DNA of 64,000 nucleotides from Epiperipatus broadwayi. Taxonomy: Eukaryota > Onychophora > Udeonychophora > Euonychophora > Peripatidae. Shown here one piece after another: positions 10,640 to 21,760 of this stretch. Below the pieces are notes generated by a model, which was given only the letters and a program-made list of their open reading frames with translations, was not told the origin of the DNA and made no database searches. Each line of letters begins with the position of its first letter. The stretch's first letter is position 1. The stretch spans positions 3,535,483 to 3,599,482 of the forward strand of contig JAQFVV010000043.1 in assembly GCA_028023455.1 (NCBI GenBank). Reading direction: 5' to 3'. Position numbers and translations under genes: made by a program.

Positions 10640-13390
10640 TCATTATATTTTATTTTCAGCTATACCATCCCAATAAAAGCTATGAACATTGCATCACATT
10701 AGAGTGGTTCTGAGATAATCTTTATAATGTAAAGTGGTCTGTCTCTCTTAAAAAAATAAGCCTTGCTCAAGTTCACAATGAAATATTGTTTTAAGAAATC
10801 TATTACTTTTTATTCATTTCACATGTTCAACACAATGGAATATATTCTAACAACTGTACATATGGAAATATCTTTAAATTATTTTTCAAATTTTGCTCTT
10901 AATTTATGATTGTGCATAATGTTGGTTAAATGTAATAAAATAAAAAAACACATGAGTTTAATAATAATTATTAAATTCATATTTATTGCATTTATATTAA
11001 TTTACAAAATAATACATAATTGTTGCTAATTTTAAATGTACACTAGATTAAAAAATAATTTCAAATGCATAAATTTAACTACGGATACATTACTTAAATA
11101 TTTAAAACAAGTTTAAATTTAAGTTGTACAGAGAATTGTTTAGTTAACCATAAAAAGAATTAATTAACATGCTTAAAATATCCTAAGCCTACCCCCCCCC
11201 CCCCCATTCATATTTTTAATCAATAAACTTTATAATAATGATACTGTTAGTAATTCCTTAGAAATTTACTTTCCTGTTTATAGTCTTTTTATCAGTTTCA
11301 AAGAAATAATACAATGTTTAATATTGTATTTTTATATAAACATATATATTAAAAAAGGAAATATATTATTGGTATTAATATGTGTAAATGATTATAAAAT
11401 ATATCAAGACAATATAATAAAAAGAACGTAATACACTTTTATTATAGGAAGCGAGCTTAATTGGTTTTCTAAAATACCTCATAAATCAAAATCTTGTATA
11501 AAAAATAAGCAATTATAATGAATGCCTATGGGAAAAATATTTTTATTCATTACCTGAAATTCCAAATATATAAAGACTGGATTAAAAAAATAAAGCTTCA
11601 ATTGAAAAAAGTGTTAATTAATGAATACATATTTTCCTAAGCATATTATTATTAAAAAAATATTAATCTATATGTAAATATATAGTATAAAAACATTTCA
11701 TAGGAAAATATATATATATATTTTTTGTTGATTCACCAATTTTGCCTATGTAGCCAGAGAACATTTCCTGAATCCCAATTCCTTAAATTAAAATAAAACG
11801 TGTAAAAAAAACCAACCAACCACAATGTACATTAATTATTTAAAAAAAAAAAATCAATTCTGTTTTTAATTAGGAAACTTTCTCAGGCCAGAAGTCAAGA
11901 AATTGTATTTGTGTTTTTCACTCTCTCCTGAGAAATTTTGCAAAGCTTTTTTGCAGTTTTAAAAATTCAAGAAATTGTATCTGCATTTTTTGCCCTCTGC
12001 TGAGAAATTTTGTGAACATTTTTTTTGTTTACAGCTCTAAAATGTATGTATATTTCTTTCTAATATTTTAATTTCAAAAAAATTCAAAAGATGTCAAGGT
12101 AATCGAATAAGTGAGTCTTCAAAATACATGTTGATGATTATCTATTATGTGATTGGCAATCTCAAACTTTGTTAGATTGCTTTGAGAAAATATTATGATG
12201 GTCTAAAAACTTGATTTTTTGGCAAGTTTATGTTTATTTTTGTATTATAATTGTGTAATAATTATTAGAAATCAAAATATATATTATTATGTATATATTT
12301 TTCATAGAAATGTTTTATTTTTAAATATAAAATAATATATTCTTCTGTGTAACATTACCATAGAGTTTAAGGTCATGGGAAATGCAACTATCTAGATATG
12401 TCACCATTACAAGTCTGTTATAACATTTAGCGATATTGTAAAAATTACAAATTTTAAACTTTTAAAGCATAAATTGATAGATTTACTACATATTAAAAAT
12501 AATTCATTCAGATTTTTAAAACAAACATCAAACAAAGAATATTTCATTCATTTTGCAAATTGAATCTGCTCCACTTGAAATTTAATGACATGACAGCACT
12601 TTATTTTGATTAAAATCTAATTTTTAAAATAATTCTGAAGATCAAATGTGATTTTTAAAAATTTATCTAATTTCTAAACAAAAATATCTATCAAATGAAG
12701 TCAAATTTATTATATTTTTGATAAATAATAATGGTTTAATATTAAAGTGAAAGTCGGAAGCTTAAATCTAGTGAGAACAAGAAATTTATCAGAATGTTAG
12801 CATAGTGCAAAAGGGTTATCTTAATGTAATGTATATTTTAAAATTTATTTTTGATGCAGTTTATGTTCTATTATCAGTTTTTTATTTTTTATAATATCAA
12901 ACTAATAAAACTTGGGTTTTTTATGCAGTGCTGTTAATTTTTTTTAAAAGCAGCAGTTTACAATTTTATGTTACATTAATGTAGCCAAAATGAAACAAAA
13001 ATTAAATAAAGCGCTGTAATGTGCAGTTGATTGCTGTAATTTTAATAATACCAAATGATTAGGTGTTTTTTTGTTCATACTGTATTTGTTTATGCTTATA
13101 AAAAGTTTTATTATCTGAAATATGTTAGAAACAAATTATGTGATTGATTTAAAATTGAGTAAATAAACGATACTTTAAACTTATGCTTTGTGACATTTGA
13201 TTATCTAAAGTTGATCATTAACTGAATAATGCATGAAATGATTTTTTTCTCACAAAAACTTATATTTTTGATGACCTCATCTTACAATTACAATGATCAT
13301 ATTTTTGCTGCAAGCAAAATAATATTGTTAAGAATTTTAATCCAAAAAATTGATTGCACAAATATATTTTAGCTAATATATTTATTTTAA
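10640..13390. other. AT-rich DNA with poly-C tract and one short tandem duplication
   Basis: No coding frame recognised. A 13-base poly-C run lies near 11,190. At 11,896-12,030 a 72-bp unit (CAAGAAATTGTAT...CCTGAGAAATTTTG) is repeated twice in tandem with several differences. The rest is AT-rich without a recognisable element. Confidence 0.4.
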
Positions 13391-13397
13391 AATTTAA

Positions 13398-13480
13398 TAA
13401 TGATAGAGTGGATGGCTGAAGGGAATCTTGAAAGTCTGGGTTCAAATTCCCTATATTACATCTAGATTCCAGGTATATAA
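13398..13480 (+). repeat. HHR-B terminal fragment with B-box-like end
   Basis: Matches the 3' end of HHR-B (AGAGTGGATGGCTGAAGG...GAAAGTCTGGGTTCAAATTC). It carries the GGTTCAAATTCC B-box-like sequence, but no hammerhead core is present in this fragment. Confidence 0.5.
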
Positions 13481-13624
13481 AATATACTTGCATTTAAAAT
13501 ATTACAAATTCAGTCTGTATCCTGATCATCCCTCTTCTGTGTATTTAAATGGACAATTTACTATATAATGACCTAAAGTCAACATGGGCATGACAATAAT
13601 ATTGAAATTAGCAAGGAATTTGGA

Positions 13625-13940
13625 TATTTCCATCATCATATTTTCAATGGTATGAATGGCTATAGAGTTGGAAGGTGGAATAGATTGAATCTGCACTTTA
13701 AAGTGTGAAATATGCTATCTTAATATAAATCAAGCACTGATTATATATATGTGTGTGTGGGAGATGATCTGAGCCAACTGATGAGTGCTGGTTCAGCACT
13801 CATCATTTATCTTTTCCACATGTCTGTAATCATGTGTATTGGTTGTATAAACTAGAGTGGATGGTTGAAGGGAGCATGAAAGTCTGTGTTCAAGTTCCCT
13901 ATATTACATCTAGACTCCAGATATATAAAACTTGTATATA
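13625..13940 (+). mobile_element. HHR-B single-arm element
   Basis: A single non-palindromic unit of about 300 bp. It contains the body (TTTTCAATGGTATGAATGG), the ATCTTAATATAAA block, the ribozyme region and the B-box-like end (GTGTTCAAGTTCCC). CTGATGA is at 13,778-13,784 and a perfect GTGCT/AGCAC stem II at 13,785-13,799. About 20 bases including GAAA are deleted after stem II. The stem I partner (ATTGGTTGT, 13,838) pairs with AGCCAA before the core. It is therefore an inactive but informative copy. Confidence 0.6.
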
Positions 13941-15685
13941 AAATAATACATTAGTTGTAAGTGATCAAAGTATGTTTTTGAACTCTTACTGTATTGACTA
14001 AAACTGACATTTCTTTTTTGCTTTTTGCAGTCATTAAAAGTGAAAAATCTTCTTTATTTTGGCTACATTGTAAATAAAAGCACTGATTATCTTACAAGGA
14101 TACTTGATGAAAATTAGATGAAGTACAGTAATTGTATTTAAATTCTTTAACTAATACATAATATTATATACTGTATAATAAATAAACACTTTTCTTCTGA
14201 GCGTAAGCTTGTGGCTAAGACCTGTAGAGGTCCCTACCATTGAATTTTTCAGATGCTTATTCATAAGTAAATATTACTGTACTGTATTGTACATTTTTAG
14301 CATGAATGTCACCATTATGTTTTCAGATGATGTAGTTTTAATGAAGTCATTACCCTATGACATAAACAATCTTATAAAATGGTCACTATTATTAAAATGC
14401 TGTTTTAAAAAAAAGTTCCTTTTTTTGTAAAAATCATAATAATGAATAATTGATTGTAAATCAAAATGGTGAATACAAATTAATGATAAGCATTGTGCTG
14501 AATCCTCACATAAAGGTCCATTACTAAACAAGATAAAGATGTATTTCAATTAATTTATTTTAGATGCCATTCGCTGTTTAGCTATTTCCAATACAATTGT
14601 GGTTTTTCATTATCAGAAAAATTTTCAATAAAGAATAAGATTTTCACATGCAATTTTTCCCTATAAAAGATGCCAATGCTAATTTATTTTATTAGTTTTA
14701 AAAATTCTAAAACAGTTAGTTATATTAGAATTAGCGTAAATCTTTTATCTTTATTTATAATATATTGTAATGTTGTGAAAAATATGGGCTGCACCTGGGT
14801 TAATAGAATATCATCATCATCATCCTAAAATGATGACTCAAAATTTAAAAATATTAAATATAAAATTTGATACCAAAGAAATGATATGAACAATGAGCAT
14901 AAGAGATCAATCTGAGAGATCAACATAGCTAACTATATTAAGTATGTTAACTATAAGTTCACTAGCCTTCCCCAAAAGTAATAATCATCCATCATCATGA
15001 ATGATCAACAATAAAATAAATCAAAAAAATCAACAGTCAATCTTGTGATTGGATTTGAAATGGGTCTATTATAGAGCAGGCTAATTATTTAGCCTGTGCC
15101 AGGATTGGGGCAGATTATTTAAACATTAATTTGGATGCACAAACTTAAGTGCTAATCCATCAGAATATATAGCAATAAAAACAATAATGCTGGGATATTA
15201 AAACATTCTCATCATCATCAATGCTCTGGCCACTTAGTACCATTAATGTACTGACCAACTATAAACCTAATTTCTAAATAAATACTAAATTAAATAAAAT
15301 GTAGTACATGCACTTTAAAGGATATTCCCTTTGCATCAATCCAGGATCATCATCATCAACAAGATGCCTATAACACTAAATATAATCTCCTTTTATATAA
15401 TGGACCATTATGCACAAACCTAGCTCAGAGAACACAAGCTCTATAACTGTTATTGTGACAAGAGATGATACAATATATAATATTTTGAAAAACTATTTAG
15501 GATTGAATTCACTGGAATAATTTTAACAATGAAATATCAGTTTATTAATAACAAAAAGAAATGAAATTAAGGTCTACAGAATAAGGCAATACATATATAA
15601 ATTAAGCCTTCTGATTTTGATTAATACACAAAAATATGTTATCACATTGTGATTTACATATATGTTCCAACAGATTTACATAAAA
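13941..15685. other. AT-rich DNA with CAT/ATC triplet clusters
   Basis: No gene recognised. Short (CAT)n clusters occur at about 14,811, 15,211 and 15,338, suggesting diverged copies of one unit, but I could not fix a period. Confidence 0.35.
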
Positions 15686-15689
15686 CACC

Positions 15690-15990
15690 TACATATCAGT
15701 GCACAGACATGCAGTATAATATAAAATGAACATTTGAATTGTCATATAACAAAAAAATTTTAACATATATTTATCTACCTGACATATATTGATATCAGCA
15801 CACAGACTTGCAGTATAATTTATGAGAATATCTAAATTGTCATATAATAATAAATGATTTTTATATATATGCATCTACTCAATACACATTGATATATGCA
15901 CACAGATGAGCAGTATAATTTATGAACATATCTGAATATATATGTGTGTGCATGAAAATGTATATCCACACTGACATTTATAACATGATA
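15690..15990 (+). repeat. three-copy tandem repeat, period about 100 bp
   Basis: The block CACAGAC..GCAGTATAAT recurs at 15,702, 15,800 and 15,901 with A/T-rich arms between. The copies are diverged. A short minus-strand frame across it has no recognisable protein content. Confidence 0.65.
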
Positions 15991-16345
15991 TTTTAATTTA
16001 TCAAAATAATAAAATTATTAAAAATATATTTTTCACAATTAATTCCCTGTTGAAAGTATATAAAAATATGAATCAGTTATTAAATTCTTTAACTGGTCTT
16101 TCATAAAAGTTTTCTTCTCTTTTAAATAATATCAATTTTTGACAGGTTACTATTGATTAATTATAAATGTCTTTAAAAAATACTCCAGCAAATTTCTTTG
16201 TTTTCTGCTCTAGAAATACTTTTGGAGTTTATGAATCAATTCTTTACTTTTAGATTTTTAATTCAAGCAAAATTTATTTACTTGTACTTTGAAATTATAG
16301 ATTTTAAATGTCATTTTTTTAATGAATGATTTAAAATAATATTAT

Positions 16346-16392
<47 letters not shown>
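16346..16392 (+). repeat. (CT)n(AT)n compound microsatellite
   Basis: About nine CT units are followed by about fourteen AT units. A similar compound tract lies at 48,238-48,352. Confidence 0.9.
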
Positions 16393-16395
<3 letters not shown>

Positions 16396-17284
16396 TACTC
16401 ATCAGCTGTGTATCATGTATATAAATTTATTTGTGTGCTTCTCTGCATGCAGATAAATCAGAATATGTATAAACTAATTTTTCAGCAAGCTGATGGATTC
16501 TCTTGATGAGATGGTTTTTTAAAGCAATAGACTGGCTTATAGTCATCATCAGGAAAGGTGTACTTCAGGTAATTGGTGACATTCAATCATCTCCATTTAG
16601 ACTAGGATTGGATAGACATTAGGCAAATCATCTAGTACAATGTTGGCTATGGAGAATGCAGAAAAACTGGTGTTTACTTTTAAATGAATCCAAACTCCAA
16701 CAATGTTGTACTAGCAGCAGCTGAATCCAGTCCCTTGCCTTCAATTATTTTTTCATGGTTGTTTCTATCATAATTTGTCCAACTCTTGGGACTTTTAAGA
16801 ACTACCCAGAACTACTTAAGAACTACTCTCTAATTTTTTTCAATTCTTTTATAGGTAAGGTGTGAAGAAAAATACATTAGTTAAAAATGTTCTTCCTATC
16901 TTGATTAAAAAAAAAGTTAACGACTCTTTTCATAGCATTTTAATCCTTTAAAAAACCACTTTGTGGAATTTTATCAAAATATGTTATATAAAGCTTTACT
17001 TAAAAAAAGATTTCTAAAAATAGATAGTGGAATTTTATAATTATCAGGATATATATTGAAACATAAAAACATAATTGTTTAATTTATAATAAAAAAAATT
17101 AAATTCAAAATTATTTAGTATTTACTGTTATTCCAGTGTGATGTAGAAATATCTATAAACAAATTTGACTGTGTTCATTTATATTTTTCCTTTCAACTTT
17201 ATATATATATGTATGTGTGTGCACACACACTACTATGTTGCTGTATGCCATGAAACTCATAGTAGTTTCAATATATTACTGTGT
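16393..17284. other. AT-rich DNA without recognised gene
   Basis: A short inverted pair (TAGTACAATGTTGG at 16,633 and its complement near 16,700) is visible. Nothing else recognised. Confidence 0.35.
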
Positions 17285-17382
17285 TAATAAGGAGGTTGCC
17301 TTGACAACAGTTTGAAATTGTTGATTGTTATGGATATTGGGATTGTCTAAGTGTTTACTGGTTTTTAATGATTATATATATA
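17285..17382 (-). repeat. solitary inverted monomer of the 98-bp minisatellite
   Basis: GGAGGTTGCCTTGACAACAG through GGTTTTTAATGATTATATAT is the reverse complement of the unit repeated at 58,761-59,140. It is a single copy 41 kb away, so the unit is dispersed and not purely local. Confidence 0.7.
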
Positions 17383-18835
17383 AATTCATGAAAACTGCAG
17401 ACATGCTAACATTCAATGTATGAATTTATTTCTTTATTCATTACAATATAATTAATAGATTAAAATAAGCTATTACAATCTAAACCTCAAACTTATAGTA
17501 AGTATAAATCCTATAATTCTAACAATATTTTATTGTCAGTTTGAAACAAAATATTAACTTGACTAATTTCAAACAAATGTAGATTAATTTTGCCATAATT
17601 TTTTATTCTTATCACTTTTAATGGATTATATTTAGTAAAGTTATAAGCACACCACTTAATACAAAGTTTGAATTCATGGTGAGAAAAATTATAAATGTCT
17701 ATTAAATACTGTTTAAGTGTTTAGTAATGCCAAAAACTGCATTTTTAGTATCAAGTTTTTAAAAAAAAAAAAAGATTCAAAAAATTGATTTCCAAACAGT
17801 TTTTGATATAAATTTTAGATATTTTACAAACTTGCTATTAAATATAAAATGTACACACTTGAAATTTTTAATATAGTATAGATAAGTATGCACAATTTTC
17901 TAGGAGGTAATGGAGCATATAAACTTATTACTCTTCATTTTAATAAGCTCTGTCAATATAAGTACACATGTGAGTTCAATTCATGTTAATTCAATTCGAT
18001 CTACCCAACCCTCCTCTTCCAGATCTTACAATTTCTAATATTTTATAGACAATTTTAATTCCTTTAGGAGTTTTTGGGAGTATGTAAATGAGGATCAAGA
18101 AGATTGTTAACTTTTGAATCACTTTAAAAAACATGGACTTGAAAATCAAGGAAGTGCCTCATACTCAGGCAGAGAACAGAAACTACTCATGATTTATATT
18201 TTGATTCAACAAAAGTAATTTGCATATCTGCTGAACTACTGATATTAAATCATTTGCCTCATAGCCAATATAAACCACATACCTATATCTAAAAGTTATT
18301 CTATTCTAAAATAGAACTCAAGAAGGAATTAACTGGAGGCATGTACTGCATATCTTTGACAAAATATTAACAGAATATCTCATTTCTTTTTGTTATGATA
18401 GGTTTAACAAACTCATAATAACAGCTGCTAGAGAATTCATTCTTTGTGCATATCAAAATCAATTCATTTCAAATTAGACCAAAATTAGCAGTGGTTTTTA
18501 TAATCAATTTCACCCAGTGATCCAGGAATTTCTGACTAATTAACTAAACACAATGCCAGAAAAACAAGAAGAAAAAGACAACTGGAGACTAAAACTTTAC
18601 AAGATCTAGTCATAAGCCTGATTCATTTAACAAAAACATGGTGGATGAACAATTACCTTTAAAAACCTATTACCTGTAATCATGATTTTAGTCTTCTAAG
18701 TCTAACATATTTGATAGAATGTGAAAAAGTATCATGGGATTAGAAAAGTAAGTTTCTGTTTTAGAACATTCCATTAATATCAATCTGATAAAGCTAGTAC
18801 GTTTGTGTGCATTTGAATGTAACTTAAACTGTCTT

Positions 18836-18904
18836 AAATCAGGAAGATTCCAGGAATAAATAACATTCTTAAACCAGGAAAGTTCCAGGAATAAATAACA
18901 TTCT
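18836..18904 (+). repeat. 34-bp tandem duplication
   Basis: Two adjacent near-identical units (AGGAAGATTCCAGGAATAAA then TAACATTCTT), a local duplication inside the LINE relic. Confidence 0.7.
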
Positions 18905-19470
18905 TCTAGAATTTCTAAAAAAAAACTTAGGACATAAAATCAAATCATGGTTGACAAGAATTATTCAATAACATTATTCATGAAAAAACTATTTAAAAAA
19001 TTTGCAATGAGTAATCACCCAAAAACTTATCACCAATATCATTATTATCTGTTCCCTACAAGTTGTTTAAAGGTGGAACAAATACCTATAGGGAAGATTA
19101 AGAAGTTGCTGTGAGCAAGACTTCTACTTTATTACACAGATTGAAAAAGACTTTCAAAATAAATTAAAAATTAGTATTACTTGTATTGATCTAGACTCAT
19201 ATTATACTTCTGTTTGTTAAAATAATCTTCTAAAAGTTTCTAAAAAAAACTGAAATACATAAATTTATTAATTCATTTGAAACTCCCTAACAGAAAAATT
19301 CAAGTGCTACTAAATAATAATCATAGTAAATACAAAGTTTTTCTGAATTGTATATCACAGGATTCAGTTTTCTGACCTATTTTATTTAAAATATTCATCA
19401 ATGATTTTCAAAATACAGAATGCAGGAAATTCATTTATGCTGAGGATATTGATAAGAGCATCAAACTCTT

Positions 19471-19640
19471 CATACAGTAGTGCCACCAAGTGCAAGCTTT
19501 CATAATCAATGGATGCAAGAAGGTTTGTGCATAACATCCTATCTAGTGCCTACTCATCCAACCTTCCCAGGCTAATTTCTAGCTAGTGGCTTTCATCAGT
19601 GAAGAACCTTGGATTTGAGAGCACTGAACATAGATCTTAG
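19471..19640 (-). ncRNA. HHR-A repeat, hammerhead-like core on minus strand
   Basis: The plus strand starts with the family head CATACAGTAGTGCCACC. On the minus strand CTGATGA (19,599-19,593) is followed by A-AGC-CACTA-GCT-A and GAAA. The stem II pairs are AGC/GCT where the 21-kb copy has GGC/GCC, so one G-C pair has become A-U on both sides. The cleavage U is changed to C (GCC in place of GUC). Probably inactive. Confidence 0.5.
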
Positions 19641-21020
19641 AATGAAATGATGATCATGTGATGTTTTGATAATATTGCTTTGACTTTTCAAAATACACTT
19701 TTTCCTGAAATAGAAAAGTTTCTCAGTAATGATATGAAAAAATTTGAAATCTTTTATACAGTCTGAGATTTTATTTGTAATCTAATGAAGACAGGAAGTT
19801 CATTTTTTAATGGAACAATAAAGAAATATCACATGATCTGAATATAACCTCTTGCGATAATAGTCTGAAACACAATCCTGTCTCATGTTATTTAGGAATA
19901 AACATGGATTGTAGCTAACTTATTTTTCTTATTTATTTAAGGTTAGGTCAAAATTAATTTCTACAAATGACCTTTTTAGAAAGTTGATTGAGACCACTTA
20001 GAGTTGCAATGCAAGCACTTTATAGATTGGTTTCTTAGCATGAACATTTTCCATTGGTGCATAATGTGCCCTTGTCTGGGGAAAAGATCCTAAACAAAAC
20101 TTCTTGAAACTCAAATATTACCATAAGAAATATTACTGGCACACTCAAGTCTATTTCTTTGCAGTAGTTTCCTGTTCTTTTACATATTCCTCTACAATAT
20201 GTAAGAAAATAAGTTGTTTTGCAGAAAATGTATGAAAAGCTATTAAGCCGATCAGATCCAATAATTCAAGATATGGTTTCACTTATCTATGATGCATTTC
20301 AAATCAATATTCTCTTTATGGATATTCAACTGCTACTATATAGAGAGTTTGGCCTCTGTGTAATCTACAATTAAAGAATTATAGGGTAAAAAATGAGATC
20401 CCTGTGAAGTCCCTTCCAAATTTAGCAATAAACCAGATGGATTTAATCTAGATGAAACTGGATTGTCATCAACAGATTCAAGACAGTCAATTTAGTAGCC
20501 ATTGATATATGTAAATGTGAAAAACCACAAACCATAAACCACATAGTTAATAACTGTCAAATCTATGGTTATACAAGCAGAATTGAAGATTTTTAATAAA
20601 GTCATTAATGAATCTATTTTTTAATTGAAATCTCTTTAAATTTTTTTTTTGTGTGATATTTTATTTGTTAAGCTGTCTAAAAAATAGTTCAATAAATAAA
20701 TAGTCAAGATTTAATAAAAAGAGCACTATAAAAATTGTTATAGGTAAATGTAATATTACATACATTCACTAACATTACATTATAATTTCCATATATATAA
20801 TAGAAACACTGTTAAGTTATTTTTCTTACTAAACGAAAATGCAAATGCAATTGATTTATTTACATTTATGGCCCCAGAAATATATCTAACAAGTATTTTA
20901 ATCAAAAAAGAAATCGACCTCATATCACATGTAAATAGCATTTGTATATGGTTTTATGATTACCCTCATATTTTACAATCCATATGTGAATAACTATAAA
21001 AAGCACTTGCTAGAATTGCT

Positions 21021-21190
21021 ATACAGTAGCGCCACTCAGTGCAAGTCAGGGTAATCAATGGATGCCAGAAAACTTGTGCATAAAATCCCTATGTAGTGCC
21101 TACTCATCCAATATCCCCAGACTAGTTTCTGGCTTGTAGCCTTCATCAGTGAGGAGCCTTGGATCTGAGAGCACTTCACCTAGATCTTAG
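21021..21190 (-). repeat. HHR-A repeat, best preserved copy
   Basis: The repeat begins at ATACAGTAGCGCCACTCAG and ends near AGCACTTCACCTAGATCTTA on the plus strand. The ribozyme-like part occupies 21,104-21,166 and is annotated separately. Other copies lie at 19,471, 21,471, 27,249 (palindrome), 53,545 and 62,517. Confidence 0.7.
21104..21166 (-). ncRNA. putative hammerhead ribozyme (HHR-A)
   Basis: Minus strand, 5' to 3'. The stem I 5' strand AUCCA-AGGC-UCCUCA precedes core CUGAUGA (21,149-21,143). Stem II is GGC/GCC with a UACAA loop, then GAAA (21,129-21,126), self-complementary stem III ACUAGU, cleavage nucleotide C (21,120, triplet GUC), and the stem I 3' strand UGGGGA-UAU-UGGAU. Stem I pairs 6 bp next to the core and 5 bp beyond an internal loop. 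A stem III of three pairs with no loop is the arrangement of dimer-forming animal hammerheads. The one departure from the consensus is an A·A opposition where stem II normally starts with G-C. This is read by eye and activity is untested. Confidence 0.55.
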
Positions 21191-21470
21191 GATCTAATGC
21201 AACCCTCCAGCAACCATCTTTTATCTTTACTTAACTACAAAACTATGAGAATGAAATTGAAAACACAATAATATTTTCAATCTAAGCTCATTAGCTTATG
21301 TAGTCATATAGGTCTGAATTCAGTTCAGTACCCATACATTTTGGTGTCTTTGGTTTTTTAATAACCATAGCCACCACTATCCTACTAGGCAAGATTGGTA
21401 TTAAACCACCAAACATTACATGATCATTATTTCTTATGCCTGCTCATAACTATTATTGGCAAAACTCTCT

Positions 21471-21604
21471 ATACAGTAGTGCCACTCATTGCAATCCAGA
21501 GCAATCAGTAGATGCCAGAAGGTTTGTGCATAAAATCCCTGTCTAGGGCCTACTCATCTAATATCCCCAGATTAGTTTCTGGTTTGTGGCCTTCATCAGT
21601 GATG
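21471..21604 (-). ncRNA. HHR-A repeat, 21.5-kb copy
   Basis: The head ATACAGTAGTGCCACTCATT starts it. The minus-strand core CTGATGA (21,599-21,593), stem II GGC...ACC (one pair weakened) and GAAACTAATC are present. The stem III palindrome is broken (ACTAAT in place of ACTAGT), and the stem I 5' strand is truncated after GATGA... on the plus strand. Probably inactive. Confidence 0.5.
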
Positions 21605-21635
21605 TTTGGTGATTTAATATATATGTACATGTGGA

Positions 21636-21720
21636 GTTATTCATTTACAATTACTTAATTAGAAAACACTTTATCTAGAACAGAGAAGCTAATGAAAGCC
21701 AACTGATTCAAGCCAAGAGT
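21636..21720 (-). repeat. half copy of foldback family F2
   Basis: Shares GTGGAGTTATTCATTTACAA...TTACTTAATTAGAAAACAC and a final AAGCCAAGAGT with the foldback at 38,787-38,990. Confidence 0.5.
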
Positions 21721-21760
21721 TAAAGTAAAACTGTTAAGATAATTGCATCCGATATATATA

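Larger units (their letters stand above)
18360..20620 (+). pseudogene. decayed LINE reverse transcriptase gene
   Basis: Pieces of a jockey/RTE-like RT can be read in order on the plus strand. LSPISLLSVPYKLF (about 19,020) is the early RT motif (family form YRPISLLxxxxKLFE). DSVF-stop-PILFKIFINDFQ (about 19,364) is motif B (GSVLSPxLFNIYINDL). FIYAEDIDKS (about 19,433) is motif C, with Glu in place of the first catalytic Asp of YADD. A later region near 20,200-20,340 resembles the thumb. CEKPQTINHIVNNCQIYG (about 20,518) is the C-terminal zinc-binding tail. Stops and frameshifts occur throughout, and an HHR-A repeat follows motif C at 19,471. It is a clear molecular fossil. Confidence 0.7.
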
